Assembly (NCBI GenBank): GCA_913046825.1
Contig: CAJWTF010000053.1
Coordinates: forward strand, 1-21,917
DNA from: an uncultured Rickettsiales bacterium
GTDB taxonomy: Bacteria > Pseudomonadota > Alphaproteobacteria > UBA8366
DNA: 21,917 nucleotides
Direction of reading: 5' to 3'
In this document: positions 7,591 through 16,155 of the stretch, piece by piece
Layout of the letters: each line of letters begins with the position of its first letter
Position numbering within the stretch: position 1 is the stretch's first letter
The notes under the pieces: model-generated
The model's input: the letters and a program-made list of their open reading frames with translations, nothing else
Told to the model about the DNA's origin: nothing
Database searches by the model: none
Translations under genes and position numbers: made by a program

Positions 7591-8061
7591 CATCGCGCCT
7601 TCACTATTCGCCCAATACGACCGCAATTGCGATAGCGGTAACGATTAGGGCACAGAGGGTGGCCATAATGCTGAGATCACGCTGCGGTCTATTGCTGCCT
7701 TCCTCGAATTCTTCGGGATAACCGATTGACCGGTGCGGCCAATTTTTCTCCCGGGTGCCCGGGCGCAAACTTTAGCGTGTCGCGGATGTTGGCGAATAAT
7801 CCGGCGAATAAGTAATTCCCAATAGTGGAAACCACCCTTTCGAACATTGTTTTTCCGGTTTCAGCCTCGCGGGCAATCGTTGACAGTAAAATCAACATAG
7901 ATGTCGGTGAGGTTGGGTGCGTTGCTCTAGAAAAAACGAAACTTGAACTCGTCGATGCCAGATGAATGGACGGCGTTTCAAAGGTTGGTTGTTGCGCTGG
8001 TTTCCCCGCGCGCTAACTCCTTATTGGTTAGATGGAGATCAATTGGAAGGAAGTTATTGCG
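7591..8061. other. Intergenic stretch between BVMO and CoA-transferase genes
   Basis: This 470-base gap has no convincing intact gene. The minus strand carries two adjoining open stretches that may be one small broken gene (listed separately). A ten-base palindrome CGCAATTGCG lies at 7622-7631, inside that possible remnant. The last part should hold the CoA-transferase promoter, but I see no clear -35/-10 pair. Confidence 0.4.
7604..7898 (-). pseudogene. Possible frameshifted small membrane-protein remnant
   Basis: An ATG at 7898 opens a frame reading MLILLSTIAREAETG and later ANIRDTLKFAPGHPGEKLAAP before ending at 7689. In the neighbouring frame, open from 7771 to the TAG at 7604-7606, the sequence reads IGYPEEFEEGSNRPQRDL. 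It then has a clear hydrophobic segment, MATLCALIVTAIAIAVVLGE, ending at a stop. The two would join with a one-base shift near 7725-7735 to give about 97 residues with a C-terminal membrane anchor. I do not recognise the family. Either stretch could be chance; the acidic linker followed by a clean transmembrane helix is the best sign that the second was once coding. Confidence 0.3.
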
Positions 8062-10662
8062 GTGAGTGCGACACGGACGGAAAAAGAAAATGAAACTGTG
8101 CTTCCCGGTGCGCTTTCGGGAATTCGCGTCATCGAAATGGCCGACGAACAGGCGGAATATTGCGGCCTGACTTTGGCAGGTTTGGGTGCCGACGTGGTCA
8201 AGCTGGAAACACCAGGTGGCAATCCAACACGGCGAATCGGTCCCTTCTACAATGATCAAGAGGATCCCGAAGGGTCCTTGTTCTTCTGGCAGTACAATCG
8301 CGGCAAACGTTCAATAGAGCTGGATCTCACGCAGAAGCAGGATCGTGTTAGATTTGAATCGCTGCTGTCATCCGCGGATATCTTTCTGGAATCGACGCCA
8401 AAGGGTGAGCTCGATACGTTTGGATTAGGATCGAAAGTGTTGGGTGAACGGTTTCCAGCTCTGATCCATGCTCGGATGACACCTTTCGGCGACGACGGGC
8501 CGTGGAGTGAATATAAGGCTTCGGACCTTGTCCATTTGGCGCTTGGCGGCGTGATGATGAATTGCGGCTACGATCCGACGCCCGACGGTAAGTACGACCT
8601 GCCGCCGATTGCGCCACAGATGTGGCATGCCTATCACGTTGCGGGCGAGCAACTGAGCATGGCGATTGTCGCTGCCCTCGTATATCGGTTCCGCACGGGG
8701 CAAGGACAGCAAGTTTCTTGCGCGGTCCACGAGGCAGTCGCGAAGTGCACCGAGGTTGATCTGATGTCTTGGGTCATGCGGCGCTCACCGATTTTTCGCC
8801 AAACATGCCGGCACGCTCGAGAGACGATTTCACCGCATCCGACTATCGCGCATACTAAGGATGGTCGCTGGGTCATGGCGAGCCTTGGGACGCGTCCCGG
8901 CGATGGGGACCGACTGATGGAGCTGCTCGAGCGCTACGGGATCGAGTCCGGCATGGATAAGGAGACTAGCGACCTGTCGAAAGGCGGACGCTTCGTGCCC
9001 GGCACCGGGCCGGTGAAGGAGAAGCGCGATAAGGGCATGGAAGCGATGCAGCGCTTCGTTCGGAATTTCACCTATGACAATGTGCCGTGGCGGGAAGCGC
9101 AGGAAATAGGCATGCTCTGGGCACCACTCCGCAAACCACACGAGAATGCGTTGGACCCACATTGGCTGGAACGTGGGAGCTGCACGGATATTGAACACCC
9201 GGAACTAGGTAAATCTTTTCGTTACGCGACGAGTAAGTGGATTGCCACCGCAACCAGCTGGTCCGTGGGCCGTCGCGCACCGCTGCTAAACGAAGACGCG
9301 GATACGGTGGATACGCGGCATCCGTCTGCCGCACCTGTGATTGCGGCGGACGCCAATTCTAATAAGAGCGGACAAACCTCAAAGCGCGGAAAACCTTTCG
9401 CTCTTGAGGGGATCAAAATTCTCGATTTTACATGGTTTCTCGCCTCTGCGGGCGGAACGCGTTTCATGAGCGCCTTCGGGGCGGAGAGCCTGAAGGTTGA
9501 ATTGAAGAGCCATCCCGATACGCGAATGGCCTCGATGGCTCCGGTCGGTGGTCGAGAGGCACGCGAAAATGCAACGGCACCGATACAGGGCGTTACCGAT
9601 CCGGATATGGGTGGGCAATTCAACAACAAGAATCCCGGCAAACGCGGAATCTCATTGAACGTCCGGCATCCGAAAGGATTGGAGATTGCCCGTAAACTGG
9701 TCGCGATGTCGGATATCGTCGCCGAAGGATTCTCACCGGGTGTGCTGGATAGCTGGGGCCTCGGCTACGATGCGCTGAAGGCAATCAAGCCTGACATCAT
9801 TTATGTCCAACAATCCGGCATGGGGGCGCAAGGGAAGTATGGACGGTTCCGCACTGTCGGACCTATCGCGAATTCCTTCGCGGGCCTGTCAGAGATGTCG
9901 GGGCTTCCGGAGCCCGCGATGCCGGCGGGATGGGGGTATTCTTATCTGGACTGGATGGGGGCCTATAGTTTTGCGCTGGCGATGTTGAGTGCCGTCTATC
10001 ACCGCGAGCGGACGGGCGAAGGGCAGTGGATTGATGCGTCTCAAACCGAGGTCGGATTGTTCATCAACGGCACGACGATGCTCGATTGGTCGGCGAATGG
10101 CCGTGTGTGGACCCGGACCGGAAATCGTTCCCCGAACAAATCGGCGGCGCCTCACGGTGTCTACCCATGTGTGGGCGAAGATAAGTGGCTTGCTATTGCG
10201 TGCTTCACCGACAGGGAATGGCAGTCGCTGTGTAGCGTCGCGGAGAGGCCAGATTGGGCAACAGATATACGTTTCACCGACCTTGCAACGCGGATGGCAA
10301 ACCAAGATGCGCTCGATGAAGCGGTTGGTGAATGGACGAAACAGGGTGATGGCCGTCGCATGATGGAGGCGTTGCAGAAGGCCAGTGTTCCGGCGGGTGT
10401 TTGTCAGACGGCGGAGGATCGCTGCGACAATGATCCGCAATTGATCGCGCTCGAATGGTTGACCGAAGTCACCGGTACAAAGATCGGTCGCTGGCCGGTG
10501 GCAGAAGTGCCCGTGAAACTAAGCGAAAGTCCGGCCTATGTGGGCGGGCCGATTGATCGCGGTGCGCCCTGCTACGGCGAAGACAACGAATATGTCTACG
10601 GCGAACTACTTGGCATGTCATCGAAAGAAATTGCCGAGTTGGAAGCGGACGGGGTTTTCTAG
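8062..10662 (+). CDS. Two-domain class III CoA-transferase (CaiB/BaiF fusion)
   Basis: This protein of about 866 residues consists of two CaiB/BaiF (formyl-CoA transferase) domains joined by a Ser/Asn/Lys-rich linker. Single-domain members have about 400 residues. Both halves start with the family opening (GIRVIEMADEQAEYCGLTLAGLGADVVKLE and GIKILDFTWFLASAGGTRFMSAFGAESLKVE, both quoted in parts) and keep RTGxGQ. The catalytic Asp that forms the acyl anhydride is present only in the second half (YLDWMGA, codon 9949-9951). The matching place in the first half is Tyr (codon 8632-8634). These enzymes move CoA between carboxylic acids. I chose the GTG at 8062 because AAGGAAG (8047-8053) stands eight bases before it. 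The in-frame ATG at 8032 has no ribosome site but would add ten residues. The gene ends 13 bases from the convergent ligase gene. Confidence 0.9.
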   Translation: MSATRTEKENETVLPGALSGIRVIEMADEQAEYCGLTLAGLGADVVKLETPGGNPTRRIGPFYNDQEDPEGSLFFWQYNRGKRSIELDLTQKQDRVRFESLLSSADIFLESTPKGELDTFGLGSKVLGERFPALIHARMTPFGDDGPWSEYKASDLVHLALGGVMMNCGYDPTPDGKYDLPPIAPQMWHAYHVAGEQLSMAIVAALVYRFRTGQGQQVSCAVHEAVAKCTEVDLMSWVMRRSPIFRQTCRHARETISPHPTIAHTKDGRWVMASLGTRPGDGDRLMELLERYGIESGMDKETSDLSKGGRFVPGTGPVKEKRDKGMEAMQRFVRNFTYDNVPWREAQEIGMLWAPLRKPHENALDPHWLERGSCTDIEHPELGKSFRYATSKWIATATSWSVGRRAPLLNEDADTVDTRHPSAAPVIAADANSNKSGQTSKRGKPFALEGIKILDFTWFLASAGGTRFMSAFGAESLKVELKSHPDTRMASMAPVGGREARENATAPIQGVTDPDMGGQFNNKNPGKRGISLNVRHPKGLEIARKLVAMSDIVAEGFSPGVLDSWGLGYDALKAIKPDIIYVQQSGMGAQGKYGRFRTVGPIANSFAGLSEMSGLPEPAMPAGWGYSYLDWMGAYSFALAMLSAVYHRERTGEGQWIDASQTEVGLFINGTTMLDWSANGRVWTRTGNRSPNKSAAPHGVYPCVGEDKWLAIACFTDREWQSLCSVAERPDWATDIRFTDLATRMANQDALDEAVGEWTKQGDGRRMMEALQKASVPAGVCQTAEDRCDNDPQLIALEWLTEVTGTKIGRWPVAEVPVKLSESPAYVGGPIDRGAPCYGEDNEYVYGELLGMSSKEIAELEADGVF

Positions 10663-10675
10663 CAGGGCCCAGTCA

Positions 10676-12247
10676 CTATTGCCGCGAGATACCGGCTTTA
10701 CCTCCGCGCAAGACGAACTTTTGTACTTTGCCGGTCGCGGTCTTCGGTAGCTCATCGACGAAGCTGACCCATTGTGGTGTCTTGAAGTGGGCCAAGTTAT
10801 CGCGCACGTGGAGCTTTATCTCGTCCTCCGTTGCCTCCGCGCCTTCCCGTAGGATGACGAAAGCGTGCGGGGATTCGCCCCATTTCTCGTGTGGCATGCC
10901 AACGACAGCGACTTCCAATACCGACGGGTGGTGCAGCAGGCAGCCCTCGATCTCGACCGAAGAGATGTTCTCACCGCCGCTGATGATGACGTCTTTATAA
11001 CGGTCCCGGATTTCGGCGTAGCCGTCCGGATGTACCACTGCGGCGTCACCGGAATGGAACCAGCCATCCTTGATTGCGGCGTTCGTTGCCTCCGGATCGT
11101 TGTAGTAACCCTTCATTACGACATTGCCGCGCACCGTGATCTCGCCAAGCGTCTCTCCGTCGTGGGCTACTTCGTTGCCGTCTTCGTCCACGATCCGCAG
11201 CTCACCAGAACTGATCAACTCAACTCCTTGGCGTGCTTTGATTTGGGCGAGCTCTTCCACCGGCAGGTTTCTGTGTTCCGGGCGTGCCTCGCAGACGGTT
11301 ATCAACGGTGCTGTCTCGGTCAAGCCGTAGACATGAGTTAATTCCCAACCGAGGTCGCGCTCCACGACCTCGATGGTGGCGGCTGCGGGCGGGGCCCCGG
11401 CGGTGAACAGGCGAACACCGCGCGGCGCGTCGGCACGGATTTCCTCTGGTGCATTGGCGATGCCGATGAGCACCGTCGGCGCAGCGCAGAACATCGTGAT
11501 GTTCTCGTCTTTGATGAGCTGGAAGATGAGCGGCGGCTCGACCCGGCGCAAGCAGACATGGGCCATGCCGCGCGCCGTGTTGATCCAGGTGAATGTCCAG
11601 CCGTTTGCATGGAACATTGGTAACGTCCATAGGTATCGGTCCGCTGGTGTCAGGTGATGATGGGCGAGGGAGCCCATGACGTTCATGTAGGCGTTGCGAT
11701 GGGTGATCATCACGCCTTTTGGGCGCGCCGTCGTGCCGCTGGTGTAATTGATCGTTAGGAGGTCGGTCTCGTCGATCTCGACTTCCTTGAAATCTGGCGA
11801 GGTGGCGGCCAAGGTCATTTCATAGTTAAGCCAGCCAGCCTTTTTGCCTTCCAAGGCTACGAATTTTTCCACTGATGTCAGTCGATCGCGGATACCCTCG
11901 ATGGCGTCGAAATAGTCCGGATGAACGCAGACGATTTTTGCGCCGCAATGATTAATGATGTAGTCGAAATCGTCTGGCAGCAGACGGTAATTAATCGGCA
12001 CGAGGACAGCGCCGATTTGCGGCACCGCGTAATAGGCCTCGAGATGGGAATGTGTGTTTGGCGCAATATACGCCACCCGATCGCCCTGTCGGACGCCCAT
12101 ACTCTGAAGCGCGGCCGACCAACGGTCGCAGCGATCCAAGAATTCGGCATAGGTAAATCGCAGATCGCCGTCGATAACAGCTTCGCGGTCTGCATAGAGC
12201 CGGCGGGCACGCCGGGCAAATTCAATCGGGGTCAATGCAACTTCCAT
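10676..12247 (-). CDS. AMP-binding acyl-CoA ligase (fatty-acid--CoA ligase type)
   Basis: This 523-residue ANL-superfamily enzyme activates a carboxylic acid as the acyl-AMP and then the CoA thioester. All core motifs are present: YTSGTTARPKG (168-178), YGLTET, SGDAAVVHPDGY, DRYKDVIISGGENISSVEIE (A8 hinge) and PKTATGKVQKF with catalytic Lys507. Length fits the medium/long-chain subgroup. The sequence alone does not define the acid; similar ligases activate fatty, aromatic and sterol or terpenoid side-chain acids. It is the last gene of the co-directional cluster and would supply CoA esters to the two thiolase-family proteins upstream. An AGGA element lies about ten bases before the ATG. Confidence 0.93.
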   Translation of the reverse strand: MEVALTPIEFARRARRLYADREAVIDGDLRFTYAEFLDRCDRWSAALQSMGVRQGDRVAYIAPNTHSHLEAYYAVPQIGAVLVPINYRLLPDDFDYIINHCGAKIVCVHPDYFDAIEGIRDRLTSVEKFVALEGKKAGWLNYEMTLAATSPDFKEVEIDETDLLTINYTSGTTARPKGVMITHRNAYMNVMGSLAHHHLTPADRYLWTLPMFHANGWTFTWINTARGMAHVCLRRVEPPLIFQLIKDENITMFCAAPTVLIGIANAPEEIRADAPRGVRLFTAGAPPAAATIEVVERDLGWELTHVYGLTETAPLITVCEARPEHRNLPVEELAQIKARQGVELISSGELRIVDEDGNEVAHDGETLGEITVRGNVVMKGYYNDPEATNAAIKDGWFHSGDAAVVHPDGYAEIRDRYKDVIISGGENISSVEIEGCLLHHPSVLEVAVVGMPHEKWGESPHAFVILREGAEATEDEIKLHVRDNLAHFKTPQWVSFVDELPKTATGKVQKFVLRGGKAGISRQ

Positions 12248-12303
12248 AACACTATCCTATCTCAACAAGCTGATAACGAATGAGGGTTCGGCATATCCAT
12301 GAT

Positions 12304-13488
12304 TTAATACGGATCGCCGACAAAGATGAAGGTGGTTCCGGTTACGATTGGGGCACTGGCGCCGACAAAGGAGACATTGGCGTCCTTTACCTGACGGCTA
12401 CCAGCGCGTCCCGATGCTTGAAGCGCACCTTCGATAATATGCCAGAGACCGTGTATTCGCCCGGTTCCAAGACTGCCTCCGAATGTATTGAGGGGTAATT
12501 CACCGTCGAGTTCTATCCGTCCGTCTTGGATAAAATCAAGCGCTTCTCCCTCGCCGCAGAATCCATAGGATTCCAATCCATAGATCACTGACGCCGAAAA
12601 GCCGTCGTAAATTTGCGCGACATCAACGTCTTTCGGTGAAAAGCCTGAGCGCTCCCATGTTAGGCGCGAGGAACTACTGCCCCCTTCCATGTAGCTGCTG
12701 AGGCTGCCGATCCGTCCCGCCACTTCGAAATGGAGCCGCTGGCCATAGCCCGCGAGGTAAGCCGGGGTCGGTTTCAAATCTTTGGCCCGGTCAGCGGTGG
12801 TCATGACGATGGCGACAGCGCCCTGCACCGGGATATCACAATCGAATAGGCAGAAGGGATAGGCGACCATTCTAGAGGACAGATAATCTTCCTTCGTCAG
12901 CTCGGTGCCGTGGAAGTAGGCATGCTTGTTGTGCTGGGTGTGCTTGCGTTGCGTGACGGCGAGGGTCGCCATCTTTTCCCGATCTTGATCGTGTGTCTCC
13001 AGCCACCGCGTATAGGCGACGGCCATACCTTGTCCCGGTCCGCCGAAACCAAAGGGGCCGGTGAATTGTGCGGCACCATGGGCCTCATTGCCCGGTAAAT
13101 TTTGGTAGGTGCCGCGTGGATTGTGCATCGCGCGCCACACCACGACATGTTTACAGACACCGGCGAGAAGGGCATTCGCCGCTTGTTGCACTGCGCCGCC
13201 GATATTCGTCGTCCCGACCTGGATGTGCCAAGTGAGGTCGGGCAGTTTCAGCATCGCCATCATGCAATTGACCGAGACAACGGAAATACCGTCGACTTCG
13301 GCATGCCCGGTTGCGGGTAATTCTGGATACGTCGACAATCCATCGATGTCCGACATCTCAAGTCCGGAATCCGCAACGGCCTCCTTCACCGCTTCCAGCG
13401 CGTGGGCAGCGAGCGGAATGTCGGCAGAGCGCGTCGCCTTGGAGTACCCCACACCGCTGATGGCGATCTTACACCGGTTATCCCACAT
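12304..13488 (-). CDS. Thiolase-like protein lacking the nucleophilic Cys (possible Ltp2-type retro-aldolase)
   Basis: This 394-residue protein is in the thiolase/SCP-x lipid-transfer family, but the place of the nucleophilic Cys is Thr (VGTTNIGGAV, 91-100). The C-terminal GHP motif is GTGRIHG, and no second catalytic Cys is visible. It cannot do normal thiolytic cleavage. The same loss is known in Ltp2, a thiolase fold reused as a steroid side-chain aldolase together with the DUF35 domain of ChsH2. As in Ltp2, there is a YDGF Tyr (Tyr294) before the LxxYGFCGxGEA segment. The second Tyr I recall for Ltp2, in GEAYIHG, is Arg344 here. The DUF35 gene ends 15 bases upstream, and an AAAGGGAGA ribosome site precedes the ATG. 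A retro-aldolase or another C-C lyase role is inferred. Confidence 0.8.
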   Translation of the reverse strand: MWDNRCKIAISGVGYSKATRSADIPLAAHALEAVKEAVADSGLEMSDIDGLSTYPELPATGHAEVDGISVVSVNCMMAMLKLPDLTWHIQVGTTNIGGAVQQAANALLAGVCKHVVVWRAMHNPRGTYQNLPGNEAHGAAQFTGPFGFGGPGQGMAVAYTRWLETHDQDREKMATLAVTQRKHTQHNKHAYFHGTELTKEDYLSSRMVAYPFCLFDCDIPVQGAVAIVMTTADRAKDLKPTPAYLAGYGQRLHFEVAGRIGSLSSYMEGGSSSSRLTWERSGFSPKDVDVAQIYDGFSASVIYGLESYGFCGEGEALDFIQDGRIELDGELPLNTFGGSLGTGRIHGLWHIIEGALQASGRAGSRQVKDANVSFVGASAPIVTGTTFIFVGDPY

Positions 13489-13503
13489 ACGGATCGTCTC
13501 CCT

Positions 13504-13929
13504 TTAGTCCGCCAACCGAAACTGCGGCAGTGTAATATCATCGTTCAGCTTCTCGAACACCATTTCGACGCGGCATCCGACTCTCGCTTCCGTATATGGC
13601 GCGTCTAGCAAATTCGCGGCCATCAGTGCGCCCGGCGCATCGTCCAACTCCACGATGATGCTGGCGTATGGAATTGCACCCGCAAAACGTTTGTCACCGT
13701 CGTGATACATGATGGTGTAGGCGTAGATAGTACCGCTACTGCCGACCGGTTCGAACTTCAGGTCGATGGACATGCAATTGACGCAGGTCGGGTAGGGCGG
13801 GTGTTGGAAATGTCCGCAGTCCTGACACCGCTGCAATTCCAAGGCTTCGCGTTTCGCCGATTGCCAAAACGGTTTGGTCCACTGGTCGGGAACAGGAATA
13901 GGCCTTTTGGCTTGGCTCCAATCGCTCAT
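13504..13929 (-). CDS. DUF35 OB-fold protein with zinc ribbon
   Basis: This 141-residue protein has the DUF35 layout. An N-terminal helix (DQWTKPFWQSAKREALELQRC) leads to a rubredoxin-like zinc ribbon with Cys35, Cys38, Cys49 and Cys52 (CQDCGHF...CVNC). An OB-fold follows (GTIYAYTIMYH, IPYASIIVELDD, VGCRVEMVFE). Proteins of this kind bind thiolase-family partners and help hold acyl-CoA substrates, as in the ChsH2 DUF35 domain with Ltp2 and in the DUF35 partner of archaeal acetoacetyl-CoA thiolase/HMG-CoA synthase. I chose the ATG at 13929 behind GGAGG; a TTG fifteen bases earlier lies inside that ribosome site. It is encoded between two thiolase-family genes and may serve either or both. Confidence 0.9.
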   Translation of the reverse strand: MSDWSQAKRPIPVPDQWTKPFWQSAKREALELQRCQDCGHFQHPPYPTCVNCMSIDLKFEPVGSSGTIYAYTIMYHDGDKRFAGAIPYASIIVELDDAPGALMAANLLDAPYTEARVGCRVEMVFEKLNDDITLPQFRLAD

Positions 13930-13964
13930 GTTCTTTGCCTCCAATCACTAGTTTGTCCGTTCTT

Positions 13965-15203
13965 TCAACCGCGTTGCAGGATCGTCACGCAGGCGACTGC
14001 TTCTTCGATGCCGTGCATGCCGCCGCCGTTCTCGGCGATGGCGAAGCGTGCACCGTCGACTTGGCGCGATCCGGCTTCATCGCGCAATTGGGTGGTGAGT
14101 TCGTAGATTTGCCCCAAACCAGTGGCGCCGATCGGGTGGCCTTTTGATTCCAGTCCGCCAGAGGGATTAATCGGGATGCGGCCGCCCAGAGACGTGGCAC
14201 CGCTTTCCGCGAGGGATCCACCTTCGCCAATTTCACAAAAGCCAAGGTTCTCCGACTGCATGATTTCAGCAATGGCGGAGGCATCATGGACTTCAGCGAC
14301 CGACATATCTTCGGGCCCGGCCCCTGCCTTATGATAGGCCTTCTCCGCCGTCAGACGGCATATATGTTTCGTGCCGTCGTCCGGGTCGCGGGCGCTGCCG
14401 GTACCGATAACAGATGCGGCGACCTTTACCGCGCGCGTTTTGTCAAACCGGTCGAGGACGTCGCCTGAACACAGGATGGCGGCGGCCCCACCGTCGCTGA
14501 TCGGCGAGCACATTGGCAGGGTTAGCGGCCAGGATATCCCGCGTGCTTCCATGACCTCGTCGATGGTAAATGATTTGCGGAATTGGGCGCGCTCGTTGTG
14601 GACAGAGTGATTGTGGTTCTTCGCGGCGACGGCCGCCATTTGCCGCTGCGTGGTGCCGTGCAGCTTCATGTGATGTTTCGCGATGGCCGCATAGACATCC
14701 ATGAAGACGCTCCGCATGCCGGCCTCTTCATAGGCTTCCGGCGGCAGCTCAAACCCGTCGGAAAGAGCGAGTAATCCGTCGAGCGTCGCTTCACGACTGT
14801 TGACGTCGATGGCACCGTCGAAAACGGCCATGTTCTTGACCTTGTCCGGTGTGATCATCTTCTCCGCGCCGACAGCGAGGACGACGGAGGCGTCACCCGC
14901 CCGAATATCCTTGCACGCGAGCGCGAAGGCTGTAGAGGCGCTCGCGCAGGCATTCTCCACATTGACGACAGGTACGCCCTCGATCCCGATGGATCGCAGG
15001 GCGACTTGGCCAGGGATCATGTACTGACCTTCGAGCGCGCCTTGGGTTGCGTTGGAAAAATAAGCGGCTTCTATGGCATCGGCATCAATACCGGCATCAT
15101 CGAGTGCCGCTTTGACTGCAGCGCCTGTGATATCCTTCATAGACATGTCCGGAAGCGGTCCAAACTTCGTCATACCGATGCCGACCAGATATATATCATC
15201 CAT
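13965..15203 (-). CDS. Thiolase (acetyl-CoA acetyltransferase / SCP-x type)
   Basis: This 412-residue thiolase keeps its full catalytic set: nucleophile Cys86 in VENACASAST, His356 in GGLESKGHPIGATG and the late Cys405 in EAVACVTIL. It would cleave a 3-oxoacyl-CoA with CoA, or run the reverse condensation. Its termini (MDDIYLVGIGMTKFG) and the HDASAIAEI segment place it in the SCP-x/lipid-transfer branch that often handles bulky or branched acyl-CoAs rather than in the FadA branch. A GGAAGG site precedes the ATG. It lies 35 bases before the DUF35 gene, so the three genes are probably co-translated as one thiolysis/aldolysis module. Confidence 0.93.
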   Translation of the reverse strand: MDDIYLVGIGMTKFGPLPDMSMKDITGAAVKAALDDAGIDADAIEAAYFSNATQGALEGQYMIPGQVALRSIGIEGVPVVNVENACASASTAFALACKDIRAGDASVVLAVGAEKMITPDKVKNMAVFDGAIDVNSREATLDGLLALSDGFELPPEAYEEAGMRSVFMDVYAAIAKHHMKLHGTTQRQMAAVAAKNHNHSVHNERAQFRKSFTIDEVMEARGISWPLTLPMCSPISDGGAAAILCSGDVLDRFDKTRAVKVAASVIGTGSARDPDDGTKHICRLTAEKAYHKAGAGPEDMSVAEVHDASAIAEIMQSENLGFCEIGEGGSLAESGATSLGGRIPINPSGGLESKGHPIGATGLGQIYELTTQLRDEAGSRQVDGARFAIAENGGGMHGIEEAVACVTILQRG

Positions 15204-15242
15204 GCTCTTGCCTTCCGTCGTGTCTAAGTCCTAGTAAGGAAT

Positions 15243-16118
15243 TTACCCCGCCACTTCGAGCTTGTCCTGGGTCTTGGTCTCGAAGTCGCCGGCATCGTGA
15301 CGCTCGCGGAGCTGGCCGCTGAGCTCACCGCGAACCCGATTGACCATCCGGCCGCGCCGGGCGGGCTCTCGGTTGTGTATCTTGTTGGCCCAGCGCACTA
15401 CATTTGTGAAGCTCTGCACATCGAGGAATTCGGCAGCATCGTACTGCCATCCCATTACCAAGCCTCCATACCACGGCCAGATCGCCATATCGGCGATGGT
15501 GTATTCGTCGCCGCATATGAATTGATTGTCGGCTAAACGCCGCTCGAGCACGTCCAGTTGACGTTTCGTTTCCATACTGAACCGGTCGATGGCGTATTCA
15601 ATCTTCACCGGCGCATAGGCATAGAAATGCCCAAATCCACCACCGAGATAGGGGGCGCTGCCCATTTGCCAAAACAGCCAGGAGAGGCACTCCGCGCGTG
15701 TGGACACTTCTGTCGGAAGGAACGCGTCAAACTTCTCGGCCAGATACATCAAGATCGCGCCAGATTCGAAGACCCGGGTCGGGGTCGCCGTGCTGTGATC
15801 CATCAAGGCTGGAATTTTGGAGTTCGGATTGATGCCGACGAAACCGCTGCCAAATTGATCCCCGTCGCCGATTTTGATCAGCCACGCGTCGTACTCGGCG
15901 CCCGTGTGGCCTTGAGCCAAGAGTTCCTCCAGCAGCACCGTGACCTTCACGCCATTGGGTGTGCCCAATGAGTAGAGCTGCAAGGGATGCTCGCCGATGG
16001 GCAATTCCTTGTCGTGGGTGGGCCCGGCAATTGGGCGGTTGATATTGGTGAAGGCGCCGCCATCCTGGGCCTCCCATTTCCAGACTTTAGGAGGTTTGTA
16101 TGCTGAAGAGTCGTTCAT
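15243..16118 (-). CDS. yghU: YghU-type glutathione transferase / disulfide-bond reductase
   Basis: This 291-residue protein closely follows E. coli YghU, a Nu-class glutathione transferase with disulfide reductase activity that holds two glutathiones per site. Shared segments include GGAFTNINRPIAGPTH, HPLQLYSLGTPNGVKVT, AEYDAWLIKIGDGDQF, NPNSKIPAL, RVFESGAILMYLAEKF, GGGFGHFYAYAPVKIEYA and GDEYTIADMAIWPW. The N-terminal thioredoxin-like domain covers about residues 45-130 and the helical domain follows. I chose the ATG at 16118 because it matches the YghU start and has GGAGA before it. The frame stays open 40 codons further up, into the end of the next gene. In this cluster it could remove electrophilic intermediates or isomerise a ring-cleavage product; neither can be told from sequence. 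Confidence 0.93.
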   Translation of the reverse strand: MNDSSAYKPPKVWKWEAQDGGAFTNINRPIAGPTHDKELPIGEHPLQLYSLGTPNGVKVTVLLEELLAQGHTGAEYDAWLIKIGDGDQFGSGFVGINPNSKIPALMDHSTATPTRVFESGAILMYLAEKFDAFLPTEVSTRAECLSWLFWQMGSAPYLGGGFGHFYAYAPVKIEYAIDRFSMETKRQLDVLERRLADNQFICGDEYTIADMAIWPWYGGLVMGWQYDAAEFLDVQSFTNVVRWANKIHNREPARRGRMVNRVRGELSGQLRERHDAGDFETKTQDKLEVAG

Positions 16119-16155
16119 TGCGTGATCTCCGTGCGGTCGAATGCGACCCTTTGGT

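Noticed and set aside
7622..7631. CGCAATTGCG palindrome as an operator or terminator
   Set aside because: It is short, has no T-run and lies within a possible coding remnant; chance is enough to explain it.
9889..10440. 183-codon open frame on the - strand
   Set aside because: Antisense shadow of the second CoA-transferase domain; rich in Arg and His as such shadows usually are.
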